Positions 23,655-33,432 of a DNA stretch of 64,000 bases are shown one piece after another; the stretch's first letter is position 1; each line of letters opens with the position of its first letter. This DNA is from Solanum dulcamara (lineage: Eukaryota; Streptophyta; Magnoliopsida; Solanales; Solanaceae). Both the position numbers and the translations under genes were made by a program. The notes beneath the pieces are model-generated. The model ran no database searches. It saw only the letters and a list, made by a program, of their open reading frames with translations, and was not told where the DNA came from. The stretch is from assembly GCF_947179165.1 (NCBI RefSeq), contig NC_077238.1, forward strand, positions 59,229,257 through 59,293,256. The letters run 5' to 3'.

Positions 23655-23990
23655 CCAGATCATTTTTGGGCTCAAACTATATGTATTGCATGTCATATTC
23701 TAAACAGGTGCTTAATCAGATCCATATTGAAGAAAACTCGCTATAAGTTATGGAAAGGTAAGAGGTTGAACATTAGCTACTTTCATCTTTTCGGATGTAA
23801 ATTCTATGTCTATAACAATGGTAAGAATAATCTGGGAAACTTTAATCCCAGAAGTGATGAAGGTATATTTCTTAGATACTCTCCCTCCAGTCATCCTTTC
23901 AGAGTCCTTAATAAACAAACCTTAAGTGTTGAAGAATCTGTGCATGTTGTTTTTGATGGAACTAATACAAGTATGTAGGTTTTTGATATA
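23655..23990 (+). pseudogene. copia A integrase, C-terminal half
   Basis: The frame resumes with PDHFWAQTICIACHILNRC, the segment that follows the DDE Glu in plant copia integrases, then WKGKRLNISYFHLFGCKFYV and DEGIFLRYSPSSHPFRVLN. It ends at a stop at 23976. Because the codons follow on from 11089 across the duplicated GTCTC, this is the displaced half of the same gene and not a second element. Confidence 0.85.
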
Positions 23991-24850
23991 TTAGCCTTTG
24001 AGGAGGAAGTTTCTGCAAAAATTCCATTATCTCAATCCGATGCTGATCATAATTCTCAGACAGAGTGGACTAATAGTAAAGATGAGTCGACTATCAACTT
24101 AGAAGAGATCAACATACCTAGAGAATGGAGGCACAATGCAAGCTATCCAAATGATTTTATCATTGGTGATCAGAATGAAAAAATGCAGACCAAAGCTTCA
24201 TTAAAGAAGCAAGTCTTAGTAGCTCTAGTATCTCAAATCAAGCCCAAACGTGTTGACGAAGCATTGGTCGACGAATCATGAGTTCAAGCCATGAAGGCAG
24301 AACTTGATCAATTTGAAAGAAATCAAGGTTTGGTACTCACTAAAAGGCCAAAGAACTGCTCTATTATATGAACCAAATGGGTCTTTCGAAAAAATTAAAT
24401 AAAGAAGGAAATGTAATCCAAAACAAAGCCAGATTGGTGGCTCAAGGCTACTCACAACAGGATGGTATTGACTATGATGAAACTTTCGCTCCTGTTTCAA
24501 GGTTAGAATACATTTTGCATCCTTCTTTCGTATGTATTTTTTAATAGATTTAAATTATTTCAGATAGATGTCAAAAGCGCCTTTTAAATGATTTCATAAA
24601 TGAAGAGGTATTTGTAAAATAACCTCCTGATTTTGAAAATCCTTCTTGTTCAGATTTCATTTTCAAACCTTCTATAGTTGTTTATGGTCTCAAACAATCT
24701 CCCAAAGCTTGGTATTAGCGACTCAACTCCTTTTTACTTTTAAATAATTTTCAAAGACAAAAAATTGATACTACTTTGTTTATGAAAAAACATGATTCAA
24801 ATCTCTTCATTGTTCAAATTTAAGTAGATGATATTATTTTTTAAAGTTCT
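23991..24850 (+). pseudogene. copia A reverse transcriptase, N and palm part
   Basis: RT landmarks in order: AMKAELDQFERNQGL (24291 on), TKWVFRK (about 24370), [20 protein letters not shown] (24422 on), [10 protein letters not shown], then SPKAW and the catalytic box near 24822. There the Tyr of the YVDD box is a TAA stop (reads stop-V-D-D-I-I-F). There are additional stops at about 24370, 24397, 24585, 24622 and 24843 and at least two frameshifts. It would copy element RNA into cDNA; this copy is dead. Confidence 0.85.
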
Positions 24851-25760
24851 AACTCTTCTATGTGTGAGAATTTTGCAAACCTTATGAAAGGAGAATTTGA
24901 AATGAGCCTTATGGGAGAACTAACATTCTTTCTCGAACTTCAAATCAAGCAAACATCCAAAGGCACCTTTTTTAGTCAAGGAAAGTATGTAAAAGAATTA
25001 ATCAAACGGTTTGGAATGGAAATATGTAAAGCTTTTGGAACTCCCTTGATGAGTCCACCAACCTTTCTTGAAATAGATTTTACAGGAAAGGATGTAGATG
25101 AAAAATTGTATCGAGGAATGATTGGCTCATTTCTATACTTAACAGCCAGTCAACTGGACATAATGTTTAGTGTGTGCAAATGCGCTAGATTTCAATTGGC
25201 ACCAAAGGAATCCCATCTTACTACAGTAAAAAGGATTATACTATATCTTATTGGAACCTATGAAATGGGATTATGGTACCCTCACTCATCAAATTTTGAT
25301 CTAATAGGGTAGTCAGATGTTGATTTTGTAGGTGATAAAAATAACAGAAAAAGTACTAGTGGAACTTGTCAAATGTTAGGACAATCTTTAATATTTTGGC
25401 ATAGCAAAAAAAAGACTTCCGTAGAACTATCACCACCGAAGCTGAATATCTTACTGTCGAAAGTTGTGGAACTCAATTACTTTGGATGATGCATCAATTA
25501 CTTAAATTATGATTTATACTATAAAGCTATTCTATATTCTATAACAATACTAGTGCAATTAGCCTGTCTAAAGATATTGTGCATCATTCCAGGGCTAAGC
25601 ATATTGATATAATCATCATTTTATTAGAGAACCTATAGAAAATAGAGATTTTTTGCTTGAATATTTTGACTCTAAAAATCAACTTGCTGGTATTTTTACT
25701 AAACCCCTACTAGAGGAAAGATTTTACTTTTTTATGGAAAAATCTAGGTATCATAAATTA
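24851..25760 (+). pseudogene. copia A RT C-terminus and RNase H
   Basis: An open stretch at 24860-25312 carries the RT thumb/connection (GEFEMSLMGELTFFLELQIK, GTPLMSPP, IGSFLYLTASQLDIMF). RNase H follows after a stop at 25310: SDVDFVGDKNNRKSTSGTCQ (usual SDADFAGD), WHSKK, then a shifted frame with NTSAISLSKDIVHHSRAKHI (25543 on). Several frameshifts after 25420. The end is near 25760. Confidence 0.85.
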
Positions 25761-25869
25761 ATTTTCAATTTTTTTGCATTTTGTTTTCTTGTGGTGAATA
25801 TTTTGTTTCCGTGTTAAGTTCTATTTAATTTTTTTCCTTTTTCGTGGTGAATATTCTACTTCTGTTTTC

Positions 25870-27231
25870 TTGATTCTTGTTCCCTTTTTCAGAACCTGTG
25901 CCTATGTCCTTTCACATCCCATCTCCATTCACGTCCTCTTTAAACTCTTAATCTTCCTTTTAACCTTATTTAAAACCCTCTTTTCTCTCCATAGTTGTCT
26001 TTCACCCTTCTCAATGACTTGCACCCATTCCATGGAGTCTTTAAAAAATGTGATCGACAAACCCTCTAGCTCTAAAGAGATTGACTTTCTCACTCTCTCC
26101 TATGGGTCCTCTAAATCAGAGTCGTCCGCTAAGCCTTCCTCCTACAACAAACAAACTTCTTCTATCAAACAAAAGGAGAAAAAGAAGTTCGATTTGATTT
26201 CTCAAGATCTTTCATCCAAGACGACATGCAAAACTTTTGGGAATTGAATACAAACAAAGGTTTGAAGCTTTGAAGAAGAGACCCATTGTGCCTGGTCAGG
26301 TAGTCAACATAGAATAGTTGGATGACTCTCATTGTCAGGTAAGTTTTCTTCGGGCTCAAAAATTATCTCTTCTACTATGACTTTGTGGGCTTGAATGCTT
26401 TGAAGATCTTGTTCATATGTTTTATGCTAATATTCGAATATCTGATAATAATGATGAGTTAAAAACTCTTATTTTAAAAAATCATATTATTGTGAATGAT
26501 AAATTATTTAACGATGTGTTTGGGTCTGAATTCTCTAGTGATATCCCCTATATGAATGGTTTATGGACTGATGATTTTGAAGTTACCCTAGATATTTCTA
26601 GGGAATTTGTTGCTGAGCCTAATACAGAGCTATCTAATTTTGGACCTCTGTCTCTCTTCTTTGAGAATCAAATCTTGGCTCATATAATTGCAACTACTTT
26701 TATCCCTTGAAAAGGTTCGCTCAGCACATCCCTAACATGGATGTTTTTATTTTATTCTGTCTGTTTAAAAAATATCATATAAATTGGGCATTATAGATTC
26801 GTGAGTACATGTTTGAAAGTACTGAAGATCTTATCCCTCGGCTAGTTTGTCTTATAGACTTCTCATATCTCATATCATCATTGATTCTCTAGTGGATCTG
26901 TCAAACTTCAAGCCTATGGAAATCTCAGCCGCCTATGACTCTAGGACCAGGAATCGATTGGGAAGATTCTATAGCATAACAAGGACACCAGTATTGATCT
27001 TGACAAACTTCATTTGGCTATAAATTCCTTGAAAAAGGATGGGGTTCACTTTTTGAACAGGTTGATTAAGCAAGTAGACTTTTTACGTACAGGAGATGAC
27101 TCTTCCAATAATGAGTTGGCTTTCCCTATTCAAACTGCTTACTCTAACCTCTCTAAGGATGTTGAGCAGTCCTATGATTCCTTCTACAGGAATGTTCTCA
27201 ATACTCATAAGTACTTTCTCGGCCATTGTTA
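25870..27231 (+). pseudogene. accessory ORF of A, 'putative plant transposon protein' type
   Basis: An extra coding region between pol and the 3' LTR, in the element's sense. Pieces: 25870-26247 (Ser/Lys-rich), 26417-26710 and 27014-27232, joined by readable codons through stops at 26710 and about 26797. The middle part starts HMFYANIR and continues with a VNDKLFNDVFG segment and ILAHIIATTFIP, which I recall from the 'putative plant transposon protein' family found in accessory ORFs of plant retroelements. I cannot confirm this without a search. The first 40 codons include a hydrophobic stretch (LFKLLIFLLTLFKTLF). Sireviruses often carry an extra ORF here, sometimes called env-like. Function unknown; this copy is broken. 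Confidence 0.65.
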
Positions 27232-27579
27232 AATCTATCTCTGACTCTTAAGACTCTTTTTGGGGGATATGTCCCTCTTTTTTGGACTGTAATATAGGGG
27301 ATTCTTTCCCCTTACTCTAAACTATCTATATTTTTGGTTGTGCTCTTATTTTCCTAAATTTGTGCATTACTAGTCTGCTATATATTTCTCTGTGCTCTTG
27401 TACATTGTTTTTGCTTTTTTCCTTTTTTGATTATGCCAAAGGAGGATAAGAAATAAGATAGGGGGAGTAGCTACTCAAGTTGATAGCAGTAAGAGAGTGG
27501 GAGTAGAAAGGGAAGAAGGTCAACTTCATAGAAAGGGAAGTTAACTACAAGTTGTTGTCATTATCAAAAAGGGGGAGAT
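27232..27579 (+). other. 3' untranslated region and multiple polypurine tracts of A
   Basis: AGGGGGAGTAG near 27459, GAGTGGGAGTAGAAAGGGAAGAAGG near 27495-27520, and AAAAAGGGGGAGAT at 27566-27579 immediately before the 3' LTR. Clusters of such tracts upstream of the 3' LTR are known in Sireviruses. No gene. Confidence 0.75.
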
Positions 27580-28500
27580 TTTTAGCATTACTATATTTTG
27601 AATAATTACTTGACTTTGTATCGCAGGAAATCAGTAAAACCAAATGAAAAAGGAAAAAAGATAAATCAAGAAAAGGGAGAAGCTAATTGAATCAAGTAAC
27701 ATCTCGCAGATCAAGGAAGCAAAATTAACATCTCACAGATCAAGGAATCATCTTCCATATATCAAGGAAAGAAGGATTCATCTATCAAGGAAGGAGGAAC
27801 ACTAAAGGAACAAAATAAGATCACACAAGGAAAAGAGAATCAGGTATCCAAGAAAAGATGGATCAAATCAAGCATATAAGGAAAAAAGTATTCTACACAA
27901 AATTATAATATTTTAAAGAACATATTGTAGAGGAAACACATGGATATATCTGATATGGACATATATACTCAATCATGGAATCACTAATCCTTGATTGAAT
28001 GATATCCCTTGTGTTCTCCCTATCAAAGCTAACGAGTAATTCATCATTAGAAGTCAATTATAAAAAAATCCTCTTAACTTCTCCAAACAAACTATACAAC
28101 TTCACTTGAACTTGTACTCATTTAGTTGTTTCATCTTTCAAATACTCTATACTCTTGCAAGAATACAACTGTAAATAAAAACAGAGATAAAAAGAGAAGT
28201 GTAGGTTATATAGGTAGAGGCAGTGTCGATCATATGATCAATTGGTTAGAGACAAAAAGTATAGCCAAATCTGTACTATTACCATTCTTCAAGAAGATCT
28301 AAGGGAAACCCTTGTAACCCAAGGGGACTGGAAGTAGGCACAATATTAGTGTTCCAAACCAGGATAAATCTTTTTGTCTTTATTTACTTTATGTATTTAT
28401 ATTCTATCTTGTTTAAGTTATTTGTTTGTAGGCTAAGTCAACTATCACTTTCAGATAATCAACTATCAAATTTTTAAATCACCCTCGCTCTTAATCTTTA
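27580..28500 (+). repeat. 3' LTR of copia A
   Basis: Starts TTTTAGCATTAC (the TG start is mutated) and ends ...AATCTTTA (the CA end is mutated), 921 bp. Co-linear with 7622-8577. Confidence 0.9.
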
Positions 28501-28505
28501 TATTT
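28501..28505 (+). repeat. target site duplication of A (right)
   Basis: TATTT, matching 7617-7621. The following 28506-28530 continues LTR H. Confidence 0.85.
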
Positions 28506-28530
28506 AACTTATTTCCACATCTTTATATGT

Positions 28531-29240
28531 GTCATGCCCCGAGCCTACATCCTGAATGTAGCCGACACATGGAGACCATTATGGTCCCAAGCAAACCCTT
28601 GGTATGACCAATTCACATAACGAAAGAATTAACTTTTAAAAAGGATTTTATATGGGCACAAATAGTATATGCAATCCCAACTTCTCGAAATAAAATCTCA
28701 GTACTCAAATATATATAGAATATAACTCAATGTTTTAAAAATATGAGCTCTAAAAATAACTGAATAAACTCTGTCTGCGACTAAGTTATGAAGCCTCCAT
28801 AACTGACTCTGAAATAGTTATAGGGATAGACCCATGGCTACCTCAAACTGGTAAATAAAGACTGAAAGATAAAGACTCAAGAGCGCCTCTGAATGTAAAG
28901 AGGTGTCACCAAAAGCTGGATGGAAATCTAGTCTCCAATGATGTGCCTATTGAGGATCTCTATCACTTATGTCTGCATATGTAGTGCCAAATGACGTCAG
29001 TACATGGAAGGTACGGTATATAAAATAGCTAAAAAGAAACTTATTTGGAGATACTCAACTCAAAGGACTCAACTATGAAAATAGCTCAACTAAATAAAGC
29101 ATGCAATATGTGTAAAAGACTGCTTTTAAAAATGATATGCAATAATAAAAGCAACTCTGTGTATAATACTTTACTTCTTAGGGAGTTTCTCTAACAGACA
29201 ACAATCACTTATGAGGTACGTGATGATACAACGAACTACT
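28531..29240 (-). repeat. gypsy-type LTR fragment, reverse orientation
   Basis: Begins TGTCATGCCCCGAGCCTACA, the reverse of a gypsy LTR end (...GGGCATGACA). No primer site is beside it. It ends near 29240, where a different coding remnant begins. No coding potential. Confidence 0.45.
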
Positions 29241-29244
29241 TTAA

Positions 29245-29535
29245 TTACCACAGTTGTCCAATACCTTGCCAGGGGAGATGTTGCGATACAAGAATAGTGG
29301 TAGACCATCCACCATATATGAATTGAGTAAGGTAGAGAATGAGTATCCCCTCAATGACCATGCTAAAGCTGTCCTCCACATCGATCCCAAGTTTTATGAG
29401 ACTTTCCATGATGATGTCCCCACTAATGAGGACAAGAGGAAGACTAGTTTTGATATCGAGTCAAATTTCGAGGGAGAGAAGTTTCCACCCTTTGCTATTG
29501 AGGATCTGATTGATACTGACGAGATGGATAAGTAG
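29245..29535 (+). pseudogene. unrecognised C-terminal coding remnant of D
   Basis: Open from just after a stop at 29242 to TAG at 29533; the first ATG is at 29278, so the true start has been lost at the junction. The product is acidic (KFYETFHDDVPTNEDKRK, then AIEDLIDTDEMDK) with no motif I recognise. It lies directly before D's 3' untranslated region, so it may be the end of D's pol or of an accessory ORF. Confidence 0.45.
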
Positions 29536-31162
29536 ATAGCACAGTCTCCTACCTCACTTGTTATGTTTGCTTTTATTTTGTGACACTGGGGACAGTGCTA
29601 ATTTTTTTAAGTGTTGGGTAGGTGATTAAATGTTTACTTATGTACATATTTCAATCTTGTTTTAACTGTTTGAGTTGTTTTGTTTGGATTGTAGTTCGTT
29701 TTGGGTTCCACAACATTTGCTTTCGGTTATTTGGTTGTTGATAGTCCCATTGATTCATACAATTTTTTTAGAGCATCTTATAAAAGAAGTCAAAGTCGTA
29801 GTTGAGTGAGGTTGCCCAATCATGGATGGATGATGACTATCCTAAGGGCATTAGCCATCATTTTGTAATACGTAAGGCATATTGCTAAACTATATGAATT
29901 CATAAGTAGCAAATGAAGTGTTTGAAAAATATCTAATCAAATGGCACTGGCTAAATTGAGACACCTAAAGCTCTTTTGTTAAACTTTGAGTATGTAAGCT
30001 TAATGCTGAATTCATATGAATGTTGGGTTAAAATTTCATAAGAGTTGTCAATCTATAATTAAGCATGTGCCATATGTGAGGCCGATTGTATAATCTTTGC
30101 TGTCTCTTGATTGATAGAACTTGCCCAGTATGTGTGTAGTGAAAACAAATGGAGTTTAGAGTATAGGGAAAGGATCTAGGCATTTCTTTGGCGAGCCTTA
30201 ATTTAGAACATTTATGACAACCACTTTGACGACAATCCATAGTTAACCCCTTTGAGCCTTTGATTCGATTCGTTGGTAGCCTTGTTTGAAGCCTGTTCCA
30301 TTTTTTTCTTAAGAACTTAAATTTGATCCAAAAAGCCCAGGCGCTTTAGGAAAGAGTACGTGAAGGAATGGGGGAGTCACAATATTGTGCTGCTAAATAA
30401 AGATCCATTTGTGCGTAATAGATGAAATCTTATTATTAGAGAGAACAAAAAAAACAAGAGAAATAAATTTAACTATGGTATGGTAGAAAGAAAAAACAAA
30501 AAAGAATAAGAATAAAAAGAAAATCCCTAACACATGTGATAAATGCTTAAAAAGAAAAGGGTACACTACAAAAGAAAGAAGTGGTAAGAAAGTCGTGATG
30601 AATGTGCTTGAAATGAATAGATGTAGTGTATTAAAGTGCATGGGAACTTAGTCACTATTTATATCCAAAATAATACCTATCTGTCCCCTAGCCTACATTG
30701 CAGCCCGAAAAGTCCTAAGTGATCCTTGACTCTTAGTTACCTTATATGAGCTGCATAGTACACTAAGGGCAAGCCTATGGTTTATATTGAGCAACTTGTG
30801 ATTTTATATGGGAGTGAACAAAATTTGCTTAAAATACAATTATAGTTTGCATTGAATGTAACTGTGAGAGAATATGGGTAAATCTTTCTAGGTTAGGGCA
30901 CATGTTTAGTGAAAGAGTGGCAATTAAACACTAGTTTTGACTTGTCAAATCATATGAGTTTACTTCCTTATTGAGTAAACTCTTGAGGTTAGGTTGTGTT
31001 AGATTAGTCAGTCGCGTGAACAAAGTCAAACATTATTATGTAATGTAAACTATTTATGCAATCATTGTGCTTTGGTAGGACTGACTAGGGTACATTTTGT
31101 TCAATATTGCATGCATAAGATTGGGAGTTTTTTTGAGGAAGAAAAAAACTATAAGTGTGTGG
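29536..31162 (+). other. 3' untranslated region of D
   Basis: Starts with TTGTGACACTGGGGACAGTGC..TAAGTGTTGGGT (29577-29619), the sort of G-rich segment seen after Athila-type ORFs. It then has an A-rich tract (30420-30560) and the block shared with C (30688-30729). Nothing coding; the minus-strand ORF at 30393-30641 is an A-tract artefact. Confidence 0.6.
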
Positions 31163-32504
31163 TGTTGATCTTGGGTGCATTTATGCGCCTAGTAGCCAAT
31201 ATAACTCATGTTTATAGTCTAGTTTGAGAATGAATTGTTAAAGTTTATCTTATTTTTAGAGTATTTGTTTGTTATTGTAGCTAACCAATGTGATTAGACA
31301 CTTTTAGGTCTAAATAAAGAGAATTGGACTTAAAAAAATGACATCGTGATAAAAGTGGAGCTTGAAGATGAAGTTGAGAATGAAAGTTAAGAAAATATGC
31401 TGTAAAGGAGTGTATCCGCGTCCCGCACTTAGCTTCGGGGATTAATGTTTGGACTTGGATTTAATTTTGGCGAGAAGATGAATCTGTGCCAAGTCAGCTT
31501 CTCGGACCTGGCTGATGCTAGAAGGAATTTTGCAGAAAAGAGAAAAATGAGAAATTACACAGTGCAGAAACAACTCCGCATTGCGGACTTCAGTAGAATT
31601 AATGAAACTTTGCATTTTTGTGGCTATAAATATAACACTTGTACTTTTTATTATTCTTTCAATCTTTACTCGAAGTTTGGATGAACGGGAGTGAAGGAAG
31701 GACTTCTATAGGGTTATTTTTCTCCTTCTCTTTTATTTTTCTTCTACTTTTTATTTTCATCAATTAGTTTCTATGATTGTAATTAAGACTATGAGTGGCT
31801 AAATACCCTTTTTCTAGGGTTGTGACCATAAGATTATGGTTTAATATGATTTTCTTTGATTGAAAATGCGTTCTTTCTTATGATTATTCTTATATTCTTA
31901 CTTCTACTATTTTAATGCTTAATCACCATTAAAATATATTTGTTTTCTACTTGGAACTAGGAAGACAAATATGAGATAGAACACTAGAATATAGGGAACA
32001 TGCTTGTTGTAGAATTGCCTAGGATAATTCGTGTATAGGATGCCAGTGACACATACCTATACACCATGTTTGGTTACTAGACATGATGATATGATTAATG
32101 CATCTTTGTTGGTTCATGCTTTTCCCCACTCAACGATGTAGTTAAGTTGTCAACAAAGGTAGACAATTAGAGGGTGAAAGACCACGATTGCAATATCAAC
32201 CCTATAAATCAGTAATTAGAAGGCCCATTGGATACCAAGGTAATAAATCTTATGCCTAAAATATCTACATGCTACAACCATAGAGCTTTTTCTCAATTTG
32301 ATTAAACACCAGTAACTATCAAATCGATTTTACTCTAATTTTACATAGGTTAAAATTTGACACAACAATCTCAACACTTTACAACACACATTAGTAATTT
32401 AGTTCATTGAAAAACTAGCAAGTGCCTAATTAAAGTCCTTTGGGTTTCATAATACAATTCTGAAAAGAGTCACTTTACTACTTGTGTGTGCTTTGGTAGC
32501 AACA
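31163..32504 (+). repeat. 3' LTR of D
   Basis: Begins near TGTTGATCTTGGGTG (31163) and ends GGTAGCAACA (32504), about 1.34 kb, with a TATA box in the middle. The end segment AGTCCTTTGGGTTTCATAATAC is of Athila/Ogre LTR style. The second LTR is absent, so the ends are inferred. 32505-32605 is unassigned. Confidence 0.6.
31624..31634 (+). promoter_or_regulatory. TATA box, LTR of D
   Basis: CTATAAATATA followed 30-60 bp later by a pyrimidine-rich stretch. Confidence 0.55.
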
Positions 32505-32605
32505 GTCTCCGCCTCTTATCTGAGAACTGAGCAGCAATGTGAATGTGTTTGGAGTGTATGAGCCTCATCCATGGACATACTGCTGATATGCGGAACATTA
32601 ATAGG

Positions 32606-33432
32606 GTGTTATAATAGTTGAAATTTGAGAAATGCGCTATATAAGGAATGGATTGATATGTCTCCAAAACTTCTTTTCTAAATGCATCACTATCTGATTA
32701 TCATCACTTGACTTGGTTCCTCACTCATCATCTCCCCCTTAGGTATGAAGCCAAAACTCTAAGGCTATGGATCTATTCCATATTCTCTAAACTAGTCTAT
32801 ATTCTCTTTACTCTAAGACTTGGAAAAATGCTAATCTCATGTCTATTGAACTATCTAAGTGCAGGTACTAAGAATCCTTCTTGGTCTTCTTTCTAATATC
32901 CTTTTCCTAACTTCATCTTATTTCTATAGAGGTCTTTCTATAATCATCACCTCTATCACCTTGTAAATCCACCTTACTCAACTCTTAATACTCTAACTTC
33001 TCCTTCTTAGCCCGCTAATACTGCTATTCTAAGTTAATATATACTTAACCAAAGGAAACTCAAGCTATATTTAAGAAGCTTATTATTGTGTTTCTATGAC
33101 CCCTTCGACCAAACTCTTAAGGCTAATAAAGAAATCTTACATCAATCTACTCCATATTGATAACTCAAATATACTACTTAGGCACTCATCGAAAATCATA
33201 AACTTAATAAGAGCCTCATCTGACTATATACGACCTTGGGTAACTTAAGCCTGTTTATTGATGCAATAAAATGGTCCATGAGTCCAAATTAAATTTTTAA
33301 AAAAACTCTTAATACACTTGCTTATCTAATGTCTCAGTCATACTTTACTGCTCACTTCTAAGAGTCCCGATAGCACATTTGCAACACTTATTATTTCAAG
33401 TTAATAGCTAAATCTCTCATATTTGCTATATC
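32606..33432. repeat. repeat X, copy 1 (left flank of B)
   Basis: 827 bp that recur at 56849-57598, starting GTGTTATAA(T/C)AG and ending GCT(A/T)TATC. Roughly 80-83% alike by eye, with one extra 65-bp stretch near 33241-33303. Non-coding, family unknown. Copy 1 ends exactly where the B LTR begins. Confidence 0.8.

Larger units (their letters stand above)
7622..28500 (+). mobile_element. Sirevirus-like Ty1/copia element A with nested insertions
   Basis: Bounded by two related LTRs (7622-8577 and 27580-28500) and perfect 5-bp duplications TATTT. The internal order is primer site, gag with two zinc knuckles, protease, integrase, RT, RNase H, an extra ORF, then polypurine tracts. Two zinc knuckles, the KKVWVPK motif after them, an extra ORF downstream of pol and several GGGGGAG tracts fit the Sirevirus (SIRE/Maximus) branch. 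A solo LTR with element F inside it splits the integrase (11090-23649). All coding parts contain stops. LTR identity is roughly 85-90% by eye, so it is an old insertion. Confidence 0.9.
29241..32504 (+). mobile_element. element D: 3' end of an Athila-like gypsy element
   Basis: Holds a coding tail (29245-29535), a long 3' untranslated region and one LTR (31163-32504). The untranslated region shares with element C a purine-rich stretch followed by a conserved block (AGCCTACA...AAAGTCCTA(A)GTGATCCT) at 30688-30729, compare 47723-47764, so I place it with the Athila/Tat group. gag, RT and integrase are missing; the left side abuts a reverse LTR fragment. Confidence 0.6.

Noticed and set aside
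23655..25760. A second, separate copia element after 23655
   Set aside because: Codons continue directly from the integrase at 11089 across the duplicated GTCTC, so it is the rest of element A.
25870..26000. Signal peptide or envelope-like membrane protein
   Set aside because: One hydrophobic run is visible, but the frame is broken and no further membrane or envelope features can be read; left as accessory ORF.
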